The translations under genes and the position numbers were made by a program. The notes under the pieces were generated by a model that was not told the origin of the DNA, did no database searches, and was given only the letters and a program-made list of their open reading frames with translations. Positions 17,006-25,829 of a DNA stretch of 43,402 bases are shown here, piece by piece; position 1 is the stretch's first letter, and each line of letters begins with the position of its first letter. Origin of the DNA: an uncultured Prevotella sp. (GTDB taxonomy: Bacteria; Bacteroidota; Bacteroidia; Bacteroidales; Bacteroidaceae). The stretch covers positions 1-43,402 of the forward strand of contig CAAFRM010000117.1 in assembly GCA_900765465.1 (NCBI GenBank), in the 5' to 3' direction.

Positions 17006-20000
17006 ATGAAACATTATAAATATTCTGCCATCTTGTTGGCGGCAATGACCTGCGGAGCTGTATGGGCTTCGGTGGATGCGCTGACTGATGGAAAGAAGGG
17101 TGAAGGCGAAAAGGTGAAGCCATCGGAGAATTTCGTGGCTCAGTCTCGCAAGGCACCTGTCGTTCGCTATACCAAGATGAAGGTGGAAGGCAATGCCGAA
17201 GGTGTGCCTTACGGACTCCAACTGATGGGTGTGAGCGACAAGACGGTGAAGTTGAGCTGGATTTCACCAGAAAAGACCGATGGCTACTTCGATGATTTCG
17301 AGAATCATCAGGACTTCGCCATCAATTCAGCCGGTAACGTGGGCTGGTCGTATATCGACGCCGATAATAACAATACCTATACCTGGCAGGCTTGTGCCTT
17401 CCCAACTCAGGGTCAGAAGATGGCTTTCGTGGTCATGAACCCTTGGGAAACCTCTCCTGCGGTGAACGAGAATCCAAATTTCCAGCCTTATTCTGGCAAG
17501 AAGATGCTGGTGGATTTCAGTTCTATCGACGATAAGAACAACGACTACATCATCTCGCCAGAATTGAACTTCGACCAGGACTTCCAGTTTAGCTTCATGG
17601 CTCGCAGTTACAAGATCGAGGGCGACAACTTTGCCGCTGAGCGTGTTCGTGTAGGTTATTCTACCACCGGCAAGCGTCCTTCCGACTTCAAGTATGTGAA
17701 CGAAGGCCCATACGTGGAACTTCCTGCGGCTTGGACACTCGTGAAATATACCATTCCTAAGGAGGCGAAGTATGTAACCATCAACTGTGTTTCTGAGGGT
17801 GGATTCATGATGCTGCTCGACGACATCTTCGTGGGAACCAACAAGATTCGTCCTTCTCAGAGCAAGAAGAAGCTGGCAGCTGCCAACCCTGTGGTGGGCT
17901 TCAACGTATATCGTGACGGCAAGAAGGTGAACGAGGCTCCTATGGATTCTGCACGCTTCACTGATAATGTGCCAGACTATGCTGACTATACCTATACGGT
18001 GACTGCCGTTCATCAGAATGGCCAGGAGTCTGCCCAGAGTGAACCTCTGAAGGTCACCGTTCCGGATATCCGCCTGTTGCCTTTCGAGGACGACTTCGAC
18101 GACTGGACGCTCCATGCCGACAAGTGGACTACCGTGAACCTCGACAACAACAAGGAGAGCAAGTGGTCTATCGACTACTACGAGTATGGATTGGTTGACC
18201 CATCCGCTACCTACAGCTGGTCGGCTTTGACCAATTACAACCAGGCACTGGAGACCCGCGAGCTGAATACTCCAAACAAGGACAATACCTATCTGCGCTT
18301 CAACCTGCGTCTCCGCAACAGTGAGCAGACCAATGTTGACTACATGGAGGTAGAGTTGAGCTGCGATGGCGGAAAGACCTGGGAAGGTCTCGATGTATTC
18401 GACAACTACTCTGGTGGCTTCGACTGGACAACTTATACCTATCCTATCGGTGAATATCTGAGCAATAACCTGTTCAAGATCCGTTTCCGTGCGCATGGCG
18501 ACGATGCCAAGTGGATTAACTATTGGTACGTAGACGATGTGAAGGTATGGAACCCGGTTTGGGCGAAGGGACAGCTGAGTGTCAAGACTCCATCTGGCAC
18601 CATCTCCAGATGTCCTGTTACCCTGACTGGCGATAACGGCGCTGTAATCAGCGAGACTACCGATAAGAATGGTGTGCTCAAGCTCGACCAGATAGAGGAG
18701 GGTACTTATACCGTAAGTATCATCCGTGAGGGCTACAACGAGTATAAGGGTACATGGACCGTCAAGGCCGATGGTACCAACAACTTCACAGCCAATCTGG
18801 AGGCTCCAAAGGTAGCGCTTTCTGCCAACACCGTGAGTGCAGACCTGGAGGCTGAGGCTAACATCACCAAGAACTTCACCATCAAGAACGAGGGTAACGG
18901 TCCTTTGACCTGGTATCTCAAGGAGAATACCAACAAGGGCACCGGCGACATCTCTCACCGCTGGGAGACCATGCCATCATGGAACACCTCCGGCGACTTG
19001 CAGAAGTCTATCGCCTTCGATGGTGAGTATTACTATACCACCTCTTCCATCGAGTTGGGTAAGTTCTGGAAGTACGATAAGAACGGTAAGTTCATCGAGC
19101 AGTTCTCTATTCCTGAGATGTATTACAAGCTCTACGACATTACCTTCGACGGCCGCTACTTCTACGGCAGTGACTGGTCTAACCGTATCTTCAAGCTCGA
19201 TTTCGACAACCGCCGCATCGTGGATATCATCACCGTGGGTGGTGTTTCCGACCTGAAGATTACCCACTGTACCTACGATCCTGTCTACGACGGCTTCTGG
19301 ATTGGTACCTTTACAACCATCGGATTGGTTGACCGCAAGGGTAAGTTCATCCGTAAGATGTCTGCCTTGACTTCTGATGGCAACATCGCTGTATATGGTT
19401 CAGCTTACGATGACGTAACTCCTGGAGGTCCATACCTCTGGTTGTCTGATATGACTGCCGTGTCTTCAGATAAGTTTGATAAGCTGCAGCTCCGTCAGTA
19501 TGACATCGCCAAGGGTACCCTGACCGATGAGAAGCACGTATTGACCGATGTTCCTGGTTATGTACTGGGTGGTCAGACCACCGGCCAGAACTATGTCTGC
19601 GGTCTGTTCTCTTCTATGGATGTAGTTCCAGGCAAGTTGGTTCTGATGGGAACTCTCAACCAGAGTCCTAACCTGGTATTCAGCTATACCCTGGCAGAGA
19701 CCAACAAGTGGCTCAACCTCTCTCCTAAGCATGGTACGCTGGAGCCGGGTGCTGAGCAGGTAATCAGTGTAGGTCTCGATGCTCTGGAGGCAAAGAAGGG
19801 TGACAGCTATGCTACAACAGCTACTCTGTTCACCAACCCAGAGTTGGAAGCACAGAACATCAGCTTCAAGCTGAATGCTACATCTGAGTCTTCTACTCCA
19901 CGTCCGATGAGCTTGAAGGCTGCGCCTAAGGCTGCTTCTACCGTCCTCACATGGGCTAAGGGCAATGGTGCTGCCGTGGCAGATGGATATAATGTATATC

Positions 20001-23000
20001 GCAACCACGTGAAGGTGAATGCTGCTCCAGTGAAGGAGATGCAGTTCACGGATACCAAGCTGGTTTACGGCAAGTATTCTTATCAGGTGACAGCGGTTTA
20101 CAATGGCAAGGAGTCGGCAAAGAGCGATTCTGTAGTAGCCTTCGTCAACGAGGGCGCTCAGTATTATGCTCCTCTCAACCTCACTTCAAGCATCAAGAAC
20201 AACAAGAATGTTCACCTGAACTGGGATTCTCCATTGGTAGAGGCTGCCCATCGTGACACCATGAGCTGGGCTACCGGCAAGCACGAAGATGAGCTGGGTC
20301 TGGCTTCAGGCGGTTACTTCTTCGCAGGTGCCAAGTGGGATGCTGAGGATTATGTGCCTTACCGCAACAAGAAGGTTTCTTCTGTTTCCATCCAGTTGGT
20401 TAACACGGTTACCTATCTTGCACCTCGTATCTATGAGGATGGCAACATCATCTACAGCAAGAAATATAGAGGCGAAATCAAGTATGACGGTTCATTCACC
20501 GATATTCCATTGGATAAGGATATTATCCTGAAGCCAGGACATTCTTATATCTTCGCATTCCAGATCATGAACGATGCGGATGTACATCCTCTGAGTCTCG
20601 ACGACAGCAAGGCTGTTGACGGCAAGGGTAACCTGCTCTCTGTGGATGGAAAGAACTGGTTTACTGCAGCTGAGTCTGCCATTAGCGGTAACTTGAACAT
20701 CCGTGTAAACGTGGCTCCTAACAGCAACGATACTGAGGAAACCCCTGTGGGTTACAACATCTATCGTGATGGCGTGAAGGTGAACAGCACTCCTGTGGCT
20801 GGTCAGTCATTCGATGACGTTCTCTCTAACGCAGGTACCTACAGCTATCAGGTAACATCTGTATATGCTGATGGCGGTGAATCTGAGCTTGGCGGCAAGA
20901 CTTCTGTTGAGGCTTATGCCATCGAGAACCAGACGGCTCCTCATCACCTGGATGCCACTGTAACCCGCAACCGCGACATCTCACTCCGCTGGGATGCTCC
21001 TACCGTTTCAGAGATGTCAATCCCTGCAGATGTGGCTAAGCGTCCTGTAACAACCGATGCAGCTATGCCTGAGTTCGTAAGAGAATTCGACGGTGCGAAG
21101 TCTTCTATGGCTGTGGCTACCGACGGCAAGTACATCTATACCTCTATATATAACGAGGATGGTAGAATCGACGTTTACTCTATGGATGGCAAGAAGGTGA
21201 AGAGCTGCGTGGTAAGCGATATCGACGGTATCCGTAACCTGGCTTACGATGGTCAGTATCTCTATGCAGGCGACTACAGCACCAAGATTCATGTCATCAA
21301 TCCTGTTACCATGAAGTTGATGAAGAGCATCGATATCTCTGAGTATTCACGCCACTTGGCTTACATCCCAACACTGGATGGCGGCAAGGGCGGCTTCGAG
21401 GTTGGTGACTGGGAGAGCAGCATCTACATGGCTAAGGATGGCAGCAAATTGGCTACAGGTCCTGTCCTGAAGGGTGCTTCCGGCACAGCTTACTACGATG
21501 GCAAGCTCTATGCTTTCGAGCAGGGCAATGAGGCGAATGCCTATACCATCGGCATCTATGATATGGCAAGCGGTGAGCGTGTAGGCTCGCTCGATATGGG
21601 CAAGTATCTTGAGATTGACAACATCTCTTCTTACAAGGCAGGTGGTATGTCTTCGTTCGTATCTCCTGAGGGCATCACTTACATGTTGCTCGCTCTGCAG
21701 CGTCAGGGTAAGGCTACCAAGTTCATCGTTCTGGATATGGGCGGCTTGAACACTGTGGCAGGTTACAATGTATATCGCAATGGCGAGAAACTGAATGGCG
21801 AACCTCTTACCCGCCGTTTCTATCAGGAAACCGTGAGCCAGGAAGGTAATTACGACTACAGCGTAGAGACCGTTTATATTGATGGTACTACTTCGGCTAA
21901 GTCGGCTGTTGCCACAGCTGCTATCGTGGCTTCTGGTGAGGCTAAGGTTCCTGAGAATGTACAGGCAGTGCAGTCAACCTACGGTTACAACGTGCTCCTC
22001 TCGTTCAAGGATCCTGATATGTACAAGGCTGCAGCTTCCGTGAACTCATTCGAGTCTTCTGTAGATGGTACAGAGGTATTCGGTGCTGAGGGCGAGAGCT
22101 ACAAGTCAAACTGGACGGTAAGTTCCGACTACTCATTCGATGGCAGCAAGTCGATTGTTGCCGGTCAGAAGGCTGAGGCATTCGGTGTTGTAAAGGCAGA
22201 AAATATGAAGTATGTTCGTCTTGCAGCAAGAAATGCTGATGACCATAAGGGTAATGGTACATTCGAGATCTATTATTCTGTAGGTGGTACTCATCGTGAC
22301 AACTTCATCCGTCTGCAGACTGTGACAACCACAGAGCAGTGGCAGGATGTGATGTGCGAATTGCCTGAGGGTACAGAGTACATCGGCTTGGCTAAGGCTG
22401 CGGGTAATCCAGACCAGTATATCGATGGTGTAAGCTTCTACAAGGAGGCACCTCAGACCGACTGCTACGGATTCGATATCTATCGCAACGGCGAGAAGAT
22501 TACCGCATCTCCAGTACAGGGCATCTCTTATGTAGACCACAACCTGCTGATTGGTCATTATGATTATCAGGTGAAGCTGGTTACCAAGAACTCAGCCGAG
22601 AGCGAGTTGAGCGATGCAGTGAGTCTCGATCTCTATTATGACAATGGTAGTCTGGCTCCAACCACCCTTCGTGTGGAGAACAATGGAGACAGCAGAAACC
22701 TGACCTGGCAGACTCCTGCCCTGGGTGAGCCTATCTACTTGCGTTGGCACAATGGCAACTGCTACGATGCAGCCGGTCAGCCTAATGGTGGTGCCTTCTT
22801 CGCAGGAGTCAACTGGTTTGCTGAGGATTTGAAGGAATATGGTCATCTGGCATTGAGCGATGTAGAGGTTTACATCAATCAGATTCCTGATGCTCTCTAT
22901 GTATTGGTATATCAGAACAACACGTTGGTTCGCCAGCAGTTTGTTCCAAGCCTGAAGGAGTATGCCTTCAATACCATTCATCTTGACGAGCCACTCCCAA

Positions 23001-23746
23001 TCGACCCTACCAAGAGTCTCCGTGTGGCAGTATATGTAGAGCACAATAAGATTACAGTGCCTCTGGGTTACGATAAGGGCCCTGCTCGCAGTGGTCGTGG
23101 CGACCTTTATTCTTCTGATGGTATCTCATGGAGTACGATGGAGGATTCTGGTGCTGATATCGATGCCAACTGGAACATTTCCATCGGTTTGAGCCCATAC
23201 GCTCCTGCCAACTCAATGAAGGCAAGAAAGCAGGGTGCAGAGGTTCTTACATTCAAGCCAAAGGCGAATGCATCTGCTGCATTATTGAAGGTGGCTCATG
23301 TGGCACAGGGCGCAACTTCTCAGAAGAATGCCTTCCTGGGTTACAATGTATATCTGAATGGTGACAAGCTGAACAACAGCTATATCTCTGGTAATTCATA
23401 CACAGATAAGTCTTCTGTGGTTGGCAATTATCTTGAGTATCAGGTAGCAGCCGCTTATTCTGTTACGGGTGAGCAGTATTCTAACAAGGTAACTCTTGTT
23501 GTTACTGGCATTGATGGTGTAACAGCCGATAAGCTGAAGGTTACAGTTGCCGGCAGCACATTGCGTATCGTGGGTGCTCATACAGGCGACAAGGTAGCTG
23601 TTTATGCTGCTGATGGCAAGATGGTAGCCAATAGCGTTGTTACAGATGATTACGTTCAGAACATTTCATTGTCATCACTGACAGCCGGCACATACATTGT
23701 GAAGGTAGGTCATGATACCGTGAAGGTTCGCGTATCTCGCAGATAA
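17006..23746 (+). CDS. Giant mosaic adhesin-like secreted protein (choice-of-anchor J, FN3, propeller-like)
   Basis: A 2246-residue protein with signal peptide about 1-22. Order of visible modules: choice-of-anchor J/cleaved-adhesin jelly rolls at about 90-275 and 358-530; a CarboxypepD_reg-like domain about 535-600; a short Ig-like linker; a propeller-like region about 670-900 (repeats of FDGEYYYTTS/FDGRYFYGSDW type); a jelly-roll module about 1083-1240; a second propeller-like region about 1360-1580; a further jelly roll about 1680-1815; and a second copy of the 1083 module at about 1910-2065 (GGYFFAGAKWDAED versus GGAFFAGVNWFAED). Six FN3-type linkers carry G[YF][ND][VI]Y[RL][ND]G at about 298, 994, 1249, 1586, 1822 and 2112. 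A T9SS-like tail (TGIDGV, then GTYIVKVGHDTVKVRVSRR) ends it. No catalytic motif was seen. It is encoded 27 nt after an M6 protease, which recalls gingipain/HagA-style protease-plus-adhesin pairing (inference). Confidence 0.8.
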   Translation: MKHYKYSAILLAAMTCGAVWASVDALTDGKKGEGEKVKPSENFVAQSRKAPVVRYTKMKVEGNAEGVPYGLQLMGVSDKTVKLSWISPEKTDGYFDDFENHQDFAINSAGNVGWSYIDADNNNTYTWQACAFPTQGQKMAFVVMNPWETSPAVNENPNFQPYSGKKMLVDFSSIDDKNNDYIISPELNFDQDFQFSFMARSYKIEGDNFAAERVRVGYSTTGKRPSDFKYVNEGPYVELPAAWTLVKYTIPKEAKYVTINCVSEGGFMMLLDDIFVGTNKIRPSQSKKKLAAANPVVGFNVYRDGKKVNEAPMDSARFTDNVPDYADYTYTVTAVHQNGQESAQSEPLKVTVPDIRLLPFEDDFDDWTLHADKWTTVNLDNNKESKWSIDYYEYGLVDPSATYSWSALTNYNQALETRELNTPNKDNTYLRFNLRLRNSEQTNVDYMEVELSCDGGKTWEGLDVFDNYSGGFDWTTYTYPIGEYLSNNLFKIRFRAHGDDAKWINYWYVDDVKVWNPVWAKGQLSVKTPSGTISRCPVTLTGDNGAVISETTDKNGVLKLDQIEEGTYTVSIIREGYNEYKGTWTVKADGTNNFTANLEAPKVALSANTVSADLEAEANITKNFTIKNEGNGPLTWYLKENTNKGTGDISHRWETMPSWNTSGDLQKSIAFDGEYYYTTSSIELGKFWKYDKNGKFIEQFSIPEMYYKLYDITFDGRYFYGSDWSNRIFKLDFDNRRIVDIITVGGVSDLKITHCTYDPVYDGFWIGTFTTIGLVDRKGKFIRKMSALTSDGNIAVYGSAYDDVTPGGPYLWLSDMTAVSSDKFDKLQLRQYDIAKGTLTDEKHVLTDVPGYVLGGQTTGQNYVCGLFSSMDVVPGKLVLMGTLNQSPNLVFSYTLAETNKWLNLSPKHGTLEPGAEQVISVGLDALEAKKGDSYATTATLFTNPELEAQNISFKLNATSESSTPRPMSLKAAPKAASTVLTWAKGNGAAVADGYNVYRNHVKVNAAPVKEMQFTDTKLVYGKYSYQVTAVYNGKESAKSDSVVAFVNEGAQYYAPLNLTSSIKNNKNVHLNWDSPLVEAAHRDTMSWATGKHEDELGLASGGYFFAGAKWDAEDYVPYRNKKVSSVSIQLVNTVTYLAPRIYEDGNIIYSKKYRGEIKYDGSFTDIPLDKDIILKPGHSYIFAFQIMNDADVHPLSLDDSKAVDGKGNLLSVDGKNWFTAAESAISGNLNIRVNVAPNSNDTEETPVGYNIYRDGVKVNSTPVAGQSFDDVLSNAGTYSYQVTSVYADGGESELGGKTSVEAYAIENQTAPHHLDATVTRNRDISLRWDAPTVSEMSIPADVAKRPVTTDAAMPEFVREFDGAKSSMAVATDGKYIYTSIYNEDGRIDVYSMDGKKVKSCVVSDIDGIRNLAYDGQYLYAGDYSTKIHVINPVTMKLMKSIDISEYSRHLAYIPTLDGGKGGFEVGDWESSIYMAKDGSKLATGPVLKGASGTAYYDGKLYAFEQGNEANAYTIGIYDMASGERVGSLDMGKYLEIDNISSYKAGGMSSFVSPEGITYMLLALQRQGKATKFIVLDMGGLNTVAGYNVYRNGEKLNGEPLTRRFYQETVSQEGNYDYSVETVYIDGTTSAKSAVATAAIVASGEAKVPENVQAVQSTYGYNVLLSFKDPDMYKAAASVNSFESSVDGTEVFGAEGESYKSNWTVSSDYSFDGSKSIVAGQKAEAFGVVKAENMKYVRLAARNADDHKGNGTFEIYYSVGGTHRDNFIRLQTVTTTEQWQDVMCELPEGTEYIGLAKAAGNPDQYIDGVSFYKEAPQTDCYGFDIYRNGEKITASPVQGISYVDHNLLIGHYDYQVKLVTKNSAESELSDAVSLDLYYDNGSLAPTTLRVENNGDSRNLTWQTPALGEPIYLRWHNGNCYDAAGQPNGGAFFAGVNWFAEDLKEYGHLALSDVEVYINQIPDALYVLVYQNNTLVRQQFVPSLKEYAFNTIHLDEPLPIDPTKSLRVAVYVEHNKITVPLGYDKGPARSGRGDLYSSDGISWSTMEDSGADIDANWNISIGLSPYAPANSMKARKQGAEVLTFKPKANASAALLKVAHVAQGATSQKNAFLGYNVYLNGDKLNNSYISGNSYTDKSSVVGNYLEYQVAAAYSVTGEQYSNKVTLVVTGIDGVTADKLKVTVAGSTLRIVGAHTGDKVAVYAADGKMVANSVVTDDYVQNISLSSLTAGTYIVKVGHDTVKVRVSRR

Positions 23747-23766
23747 GATTCGGGACTAAATAATTC

Positions 23767-23803
23767 AAAAGGGTGCGTTGTGTATTGATGACGCACCCTT
23801 TTT
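23767..23803 (+). terminator. Intrinsic terminator after giant adhesin gene
   Basis: A perfect 12-bp stem AAAAGGGTGCGT (23767-23778) with ACGCACCCTTTT (23791-23802), 12-nt loop, ending in T5 (23799-23803). It lies 20 nt after the stop codon. Confidence 0.88.
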
Positions 23804-23861
23804 CTATTCCGGGAATATTCATACCTCCATGTCTTAACTCCTCTAGAGTATGAAAACTAAT

Positions 23862-23883
23862 ATATATATAATATTATATATAT
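23862..23883. repeat. 22-bp AT-only palindrome
   Basis: A perfect self-complementary run of A/T centred between 23872 and 23873 within a longer AT-only stretch (about 23858-23900). It could be an easily melted or cruciform-forming site; no function can be assigned. Confidence 0.6.
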
Positions 23884-23972
23884 TAAAATATATTAATAAA
23901 GAATCTTTTCCTCCTCGTTCCCCATATACCCCCTCGTTTTGAACTGTCAGAACTGTAAGAACCGTAAGGGGC

Positions 23973-24158
23973 ATGGATTTCAGCGAAATCAAGGAACTGA
24001 AGTCCATCTTTACCCAAAAGAAGTTTTGTTATCCTATTTCCGAGTTGGACAATGATGGTGGTTATGCAGATATTTTCCTTTCTCCGCTTTGCGATATCTA
24101 CAAGATAATTAGCGTTCTCCCGTATCTGGCTTCATCGGTTGATGAAGAAAATGAATGA
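23973..24158 (+). pseudogene. Short ORF, possible remnant of PD-(D/E)XK/DUF1703 AAA-ATPase protein
   Basis: A 61-codon ORF. Residues about 17-43 (KKFCYPISELDNDGGYADIFLSPLCDIY) resemble the part of Bacteroidota AAA-ATPase/DUF1703 nuclease-like proteins that reads GYADIvL.P....YPD before the catalytic E.K strand. The similarity stops after DIY, before the expected catalytic residues, and no AAA domain lies upstream. No promoter or neighbour supports expression. It is best read as gene debris; it could also be a chance ORF. Confidence 0.3.
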
Positions 24159-24218
24159 GGCGCAGCTGAAGGAGGAGAACATCTGGATTATCATCATCTG
24201 ATGCAGAAAAAATATTTT

Positions 24219-24272
24219 GCCTTAAGGCTAAAAATATTTAGCCTTAAGGAAAAATATAATTAGCCTTAAGGC
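24219..24272. repeat. Three GCCTTAAGG palindromes at exact 22-bp period
   Basis: GCCTTAAGGC at 24219-24228, GCCTTAAGGA at 24241-24250 and GCCTTAAGGC at 24263-24272, separated by two 12-nt AT spacers. Start-to-start distance is 22 bp both times. Copies 1 and 2 with flanks also form an extended near-perfect inverted repeat (TTTTGCC...GGAAAA). The array lies just beyond the histidine-kinase terminator on the minus strand. Confidence 0.85.
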
Positions 24273-24273
24273 T

Positions 24274-24315
24274 AAAAAAATATGAGGGTGTGCCATGGAC
24301 TTATGACACACCCTC
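24274..24315 (-). terminator. Intrinsic terminator for histidine kinase gene
   Basis: The 9-bp arms GAGGGTGTG (24284-24292) and CACACCCTC (24307-24315), which extend inward after one mismatch through CAT/ATG. On the minus strand the stem is followed by ATA and seven T (24280-24274). On the plus strand no T-run follows directly, so it serves the minus strand. Confidence 0.75.
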
Positions 24316-24363
24316 TTATACTTTGTAGTTTTTTTAAAGGGAAAGAGGCTTACCCCAGTTCTT

Positions 24364-24429
24364 TTATTGGTTCAGCTTCTCCTTCAGTTCCTTCACACGG
24401 TCACGGCTTACCTCGAATTCTACGTCTGG
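24364..24429 (-). pseudogene. Remnant of a LytTR response regulator C-terminus
   Basis: Read on the minus strand, 21 codons plus TAA encode a peptide ending FEVSRDRVKELKEKLNQ. It matches the end of the intact LytTR regulator (26112-26867) at 18 of 21 residues. It starts 20 nt after the histidine-kinase stop, exactly where a co-transcribed partner regulator would sit, but the receiver and most of the LytTR domain are missing. Several matching residues use different codons (Arg CGT versus AGA, Ser AGC versus AGT), so it is not a recent copy of the intact gene. Likely leftover of a deleted or replaced cognate regulator (inference). Confidence 0.75.
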
Positions 24430-24449
24430 GAATGGGCATATACTATGAT

Positions 24450-25550
24450 TTAACTTATAATCGGCACCTTTACCGTATAAGTCTTTTCTGATTGCAGAAC
24501 GATGGGAACGAAGGCTGTCAGCAGTTTATAGCGGTCGAAGAGATTCTTGATGCCTATTCCTGAGCTGGAGAAAGCCGATTGACTTTCTTCCGGATAAGGA
24601 ACAAAGGCATTCGCTACGCATACATAGTCGCCATCCCTGTAAATATGTATCGCCAGCGGATGCTCCTCCGAATGCTGGTTATGCTTCACGGCATTCTCTA
24701 CCAGAAGCTGAAGACTCAGTGGCAATATCTTCTCGTCATCGCTGTGACAGATACCAGCATCTATGGTAAACACAAAGTTGCCCGTGTATCTCATCTCAAT
24801 GTGATGGCAGTAATCACGGATGAATCTTAAACTTTCGTTCAGCGAAACGGTATCGTCGCTGATATGGGCTACAATATATTTGTAGATACGGGCCAACCTG
24901 ACGGTAAACTCGCTAGCCTTCCGAGGATCTTCCTCTATGATGCCCGATAATGTGCCCAGACTGTTGAACATGAAATGTGGGTCAAGCTGTAGTTTCAGCA
25001 TGTTCAGCTGGGCCTTCATCGCCTTTTCGCTTTCGCCCTTCAGTTGTTGTGCCATCTCCAGGTTTTCATCATTCTTCTGCTTCAGAATAATTCCACAAGA
25101 ACGCACTATGCTCACGTTTGATATCAGGATAAACATGACGAGTTGGATATAGAAAAGTTCCACGGCAGAATTCTGCAATCCATTTATTTCCTGGATATCA
25201 CAGAATCCATAGCTTAAAAAAGCACTGCAGACGGTGTTGAAGGCCAATGATATCAGGCAAAAAATATATATCCTGACACTGGTGATACCCTTGTTCAATA
25301 TGCGTTTGGCTACATAATCGCATGCCATATTACTGCCAGTAAAGTAACCCGAGAACAACATCAAATATACAAGCACGAGATATATGGAAGTCTCGGAGAA
25401 TGGATCTTGCACCAAAACCGACATTGGAAATCTGAAATATACTGTGATATAAAAGAAGAAAAATGTGGTGACACTGATTGTGCTGACTCCCATTATTGAG
25501 AATGGAAGCCATATTAATGCCATTATTATTTTTTTTGTTGTAAGTTTCAA
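24450..25550 (-). CDS. LytS/YesM-type sensor histidine kinase
   Basis: A 366-residue membrane kinase. About four hydrophobic segments lie in residues 8-155 (around 8-38, 55-73, 92-116 and 131-155), followed by a short coiled linker. The His_kinase (PF06580-type) motif LQLDPHFMFNSL places the phospho-acceptor at His192. The N box LVENAVKHN is at 283-291 and a glycine motif GIGIKNL at 331-337, so all core ATPase elements are visible. No large periplasmic domain is present, so the signal is probably sensed in the membrane or by a partner protein. It is divergent from the small lipoprotein and LytTR regulator, its likely partners; directly downstream lies only a remnant of a regulator. Possible targets are the neighbouring uptake operons (inference). 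Confidence 0.9.
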   Translation of the reverse strand: MKLTTKKIIMALIWLPFSIMGVSTISVTTFFFFYITVYFRFPMSVLVQDPFSETSIYLVLVYLMLFSGYFTGSNMACDYVAKRILNKGITSVRIYIFCLISLAFNTVCSAFLSYGFCDIQEINGLQNSAVELFYIQLVMFILISNVSIVRSCGIILKQKNDENLEMAQQLKGESEKAMKAQLNMLKLQLDPHFMFNSLGTLSGIIEEDPRKASEFTVRLARIYKYIVAHISDDTVSLNESLRFIRDYCHHIEMRYTGNFVFTIDAGICHSDDEKILPLSLQLLVENAVKHNQHSEEHPLAIHIYRDGDYVCVANAFVPYPEESQSAFSSSGIGIKNLFDRYKLLTAFVPIVLQSEKTYTVKVPIIS

Positions 25551-25829
25551 AACGAATAACTTTTAAAGGGTTCTACATTTTTTTGTTTGCAAAGGTATAA
25601 TAAAAAGCTTTAACCGAAAAACAAAAATCCCATTAATCGTGAAAAACAGGCAATGAATGCCTCTATTTTTGCCTTAAATCGTTACTTCAGCTCTTGCAAA
25701 CCATTGAAAACAGGGGCAGAACCATTCATTCCTTTAAAAATACGGTTCAGGGAATCATGGGGATTCATCTTGAAAAACTCTTTGTACTTTTGCATCGTCA
25801 ATTAGTAATAATCATAAAATATCAAAGTT
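25551..25829. promoter_or_regulatory. Divergent promoter region of kinase and small lipoprotein
   Basis: Minus strand: TACCTTTG (25597-25590) fits the -7 box for the histidine kinase; no good -33 box at normal spacing. Plus strand: TACTTTTG (25785-25792) fits the -7 box for the 62-residue lipoprotein, with an inverted repeat GAATC-N5-GATTC (25752-25766) upstream. No other gene was seen in these 279 bp; an ORF from 25694 has no protein-like features. Confidence 0.5.

Larger units (their letters stand above)
23747..24449. other. Gene-poor region between adhesin operon and histidine kinase
   Basis: About 700 bp with no intact gene of clear identity. It holds the adhesin terminator, an AT palindrome, a decayed-looking ORF (23973-24158), three evenly spaced GCCTTAAGG palindromes, the histidine-kinase terminator and a response-regulator remnant. 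Its low GC and debris suggest a site of past rearrangement (inference). Confidence 0.65.

Noticed and set aside
17327..18958. 543-codon open frame on the minus strand inside the giant adhesin gene
   Set aside because: No signal peptide, domain or start context. The plus-strand frame has clear modules, and the long antisense frame follows from codon bias.
24219..24272. Possible CRISPR array
   Set aside because: Only three 10-bp palindromes with 12-nt AT spacers; too short for repeats and spacers, and no cas genes nearby.
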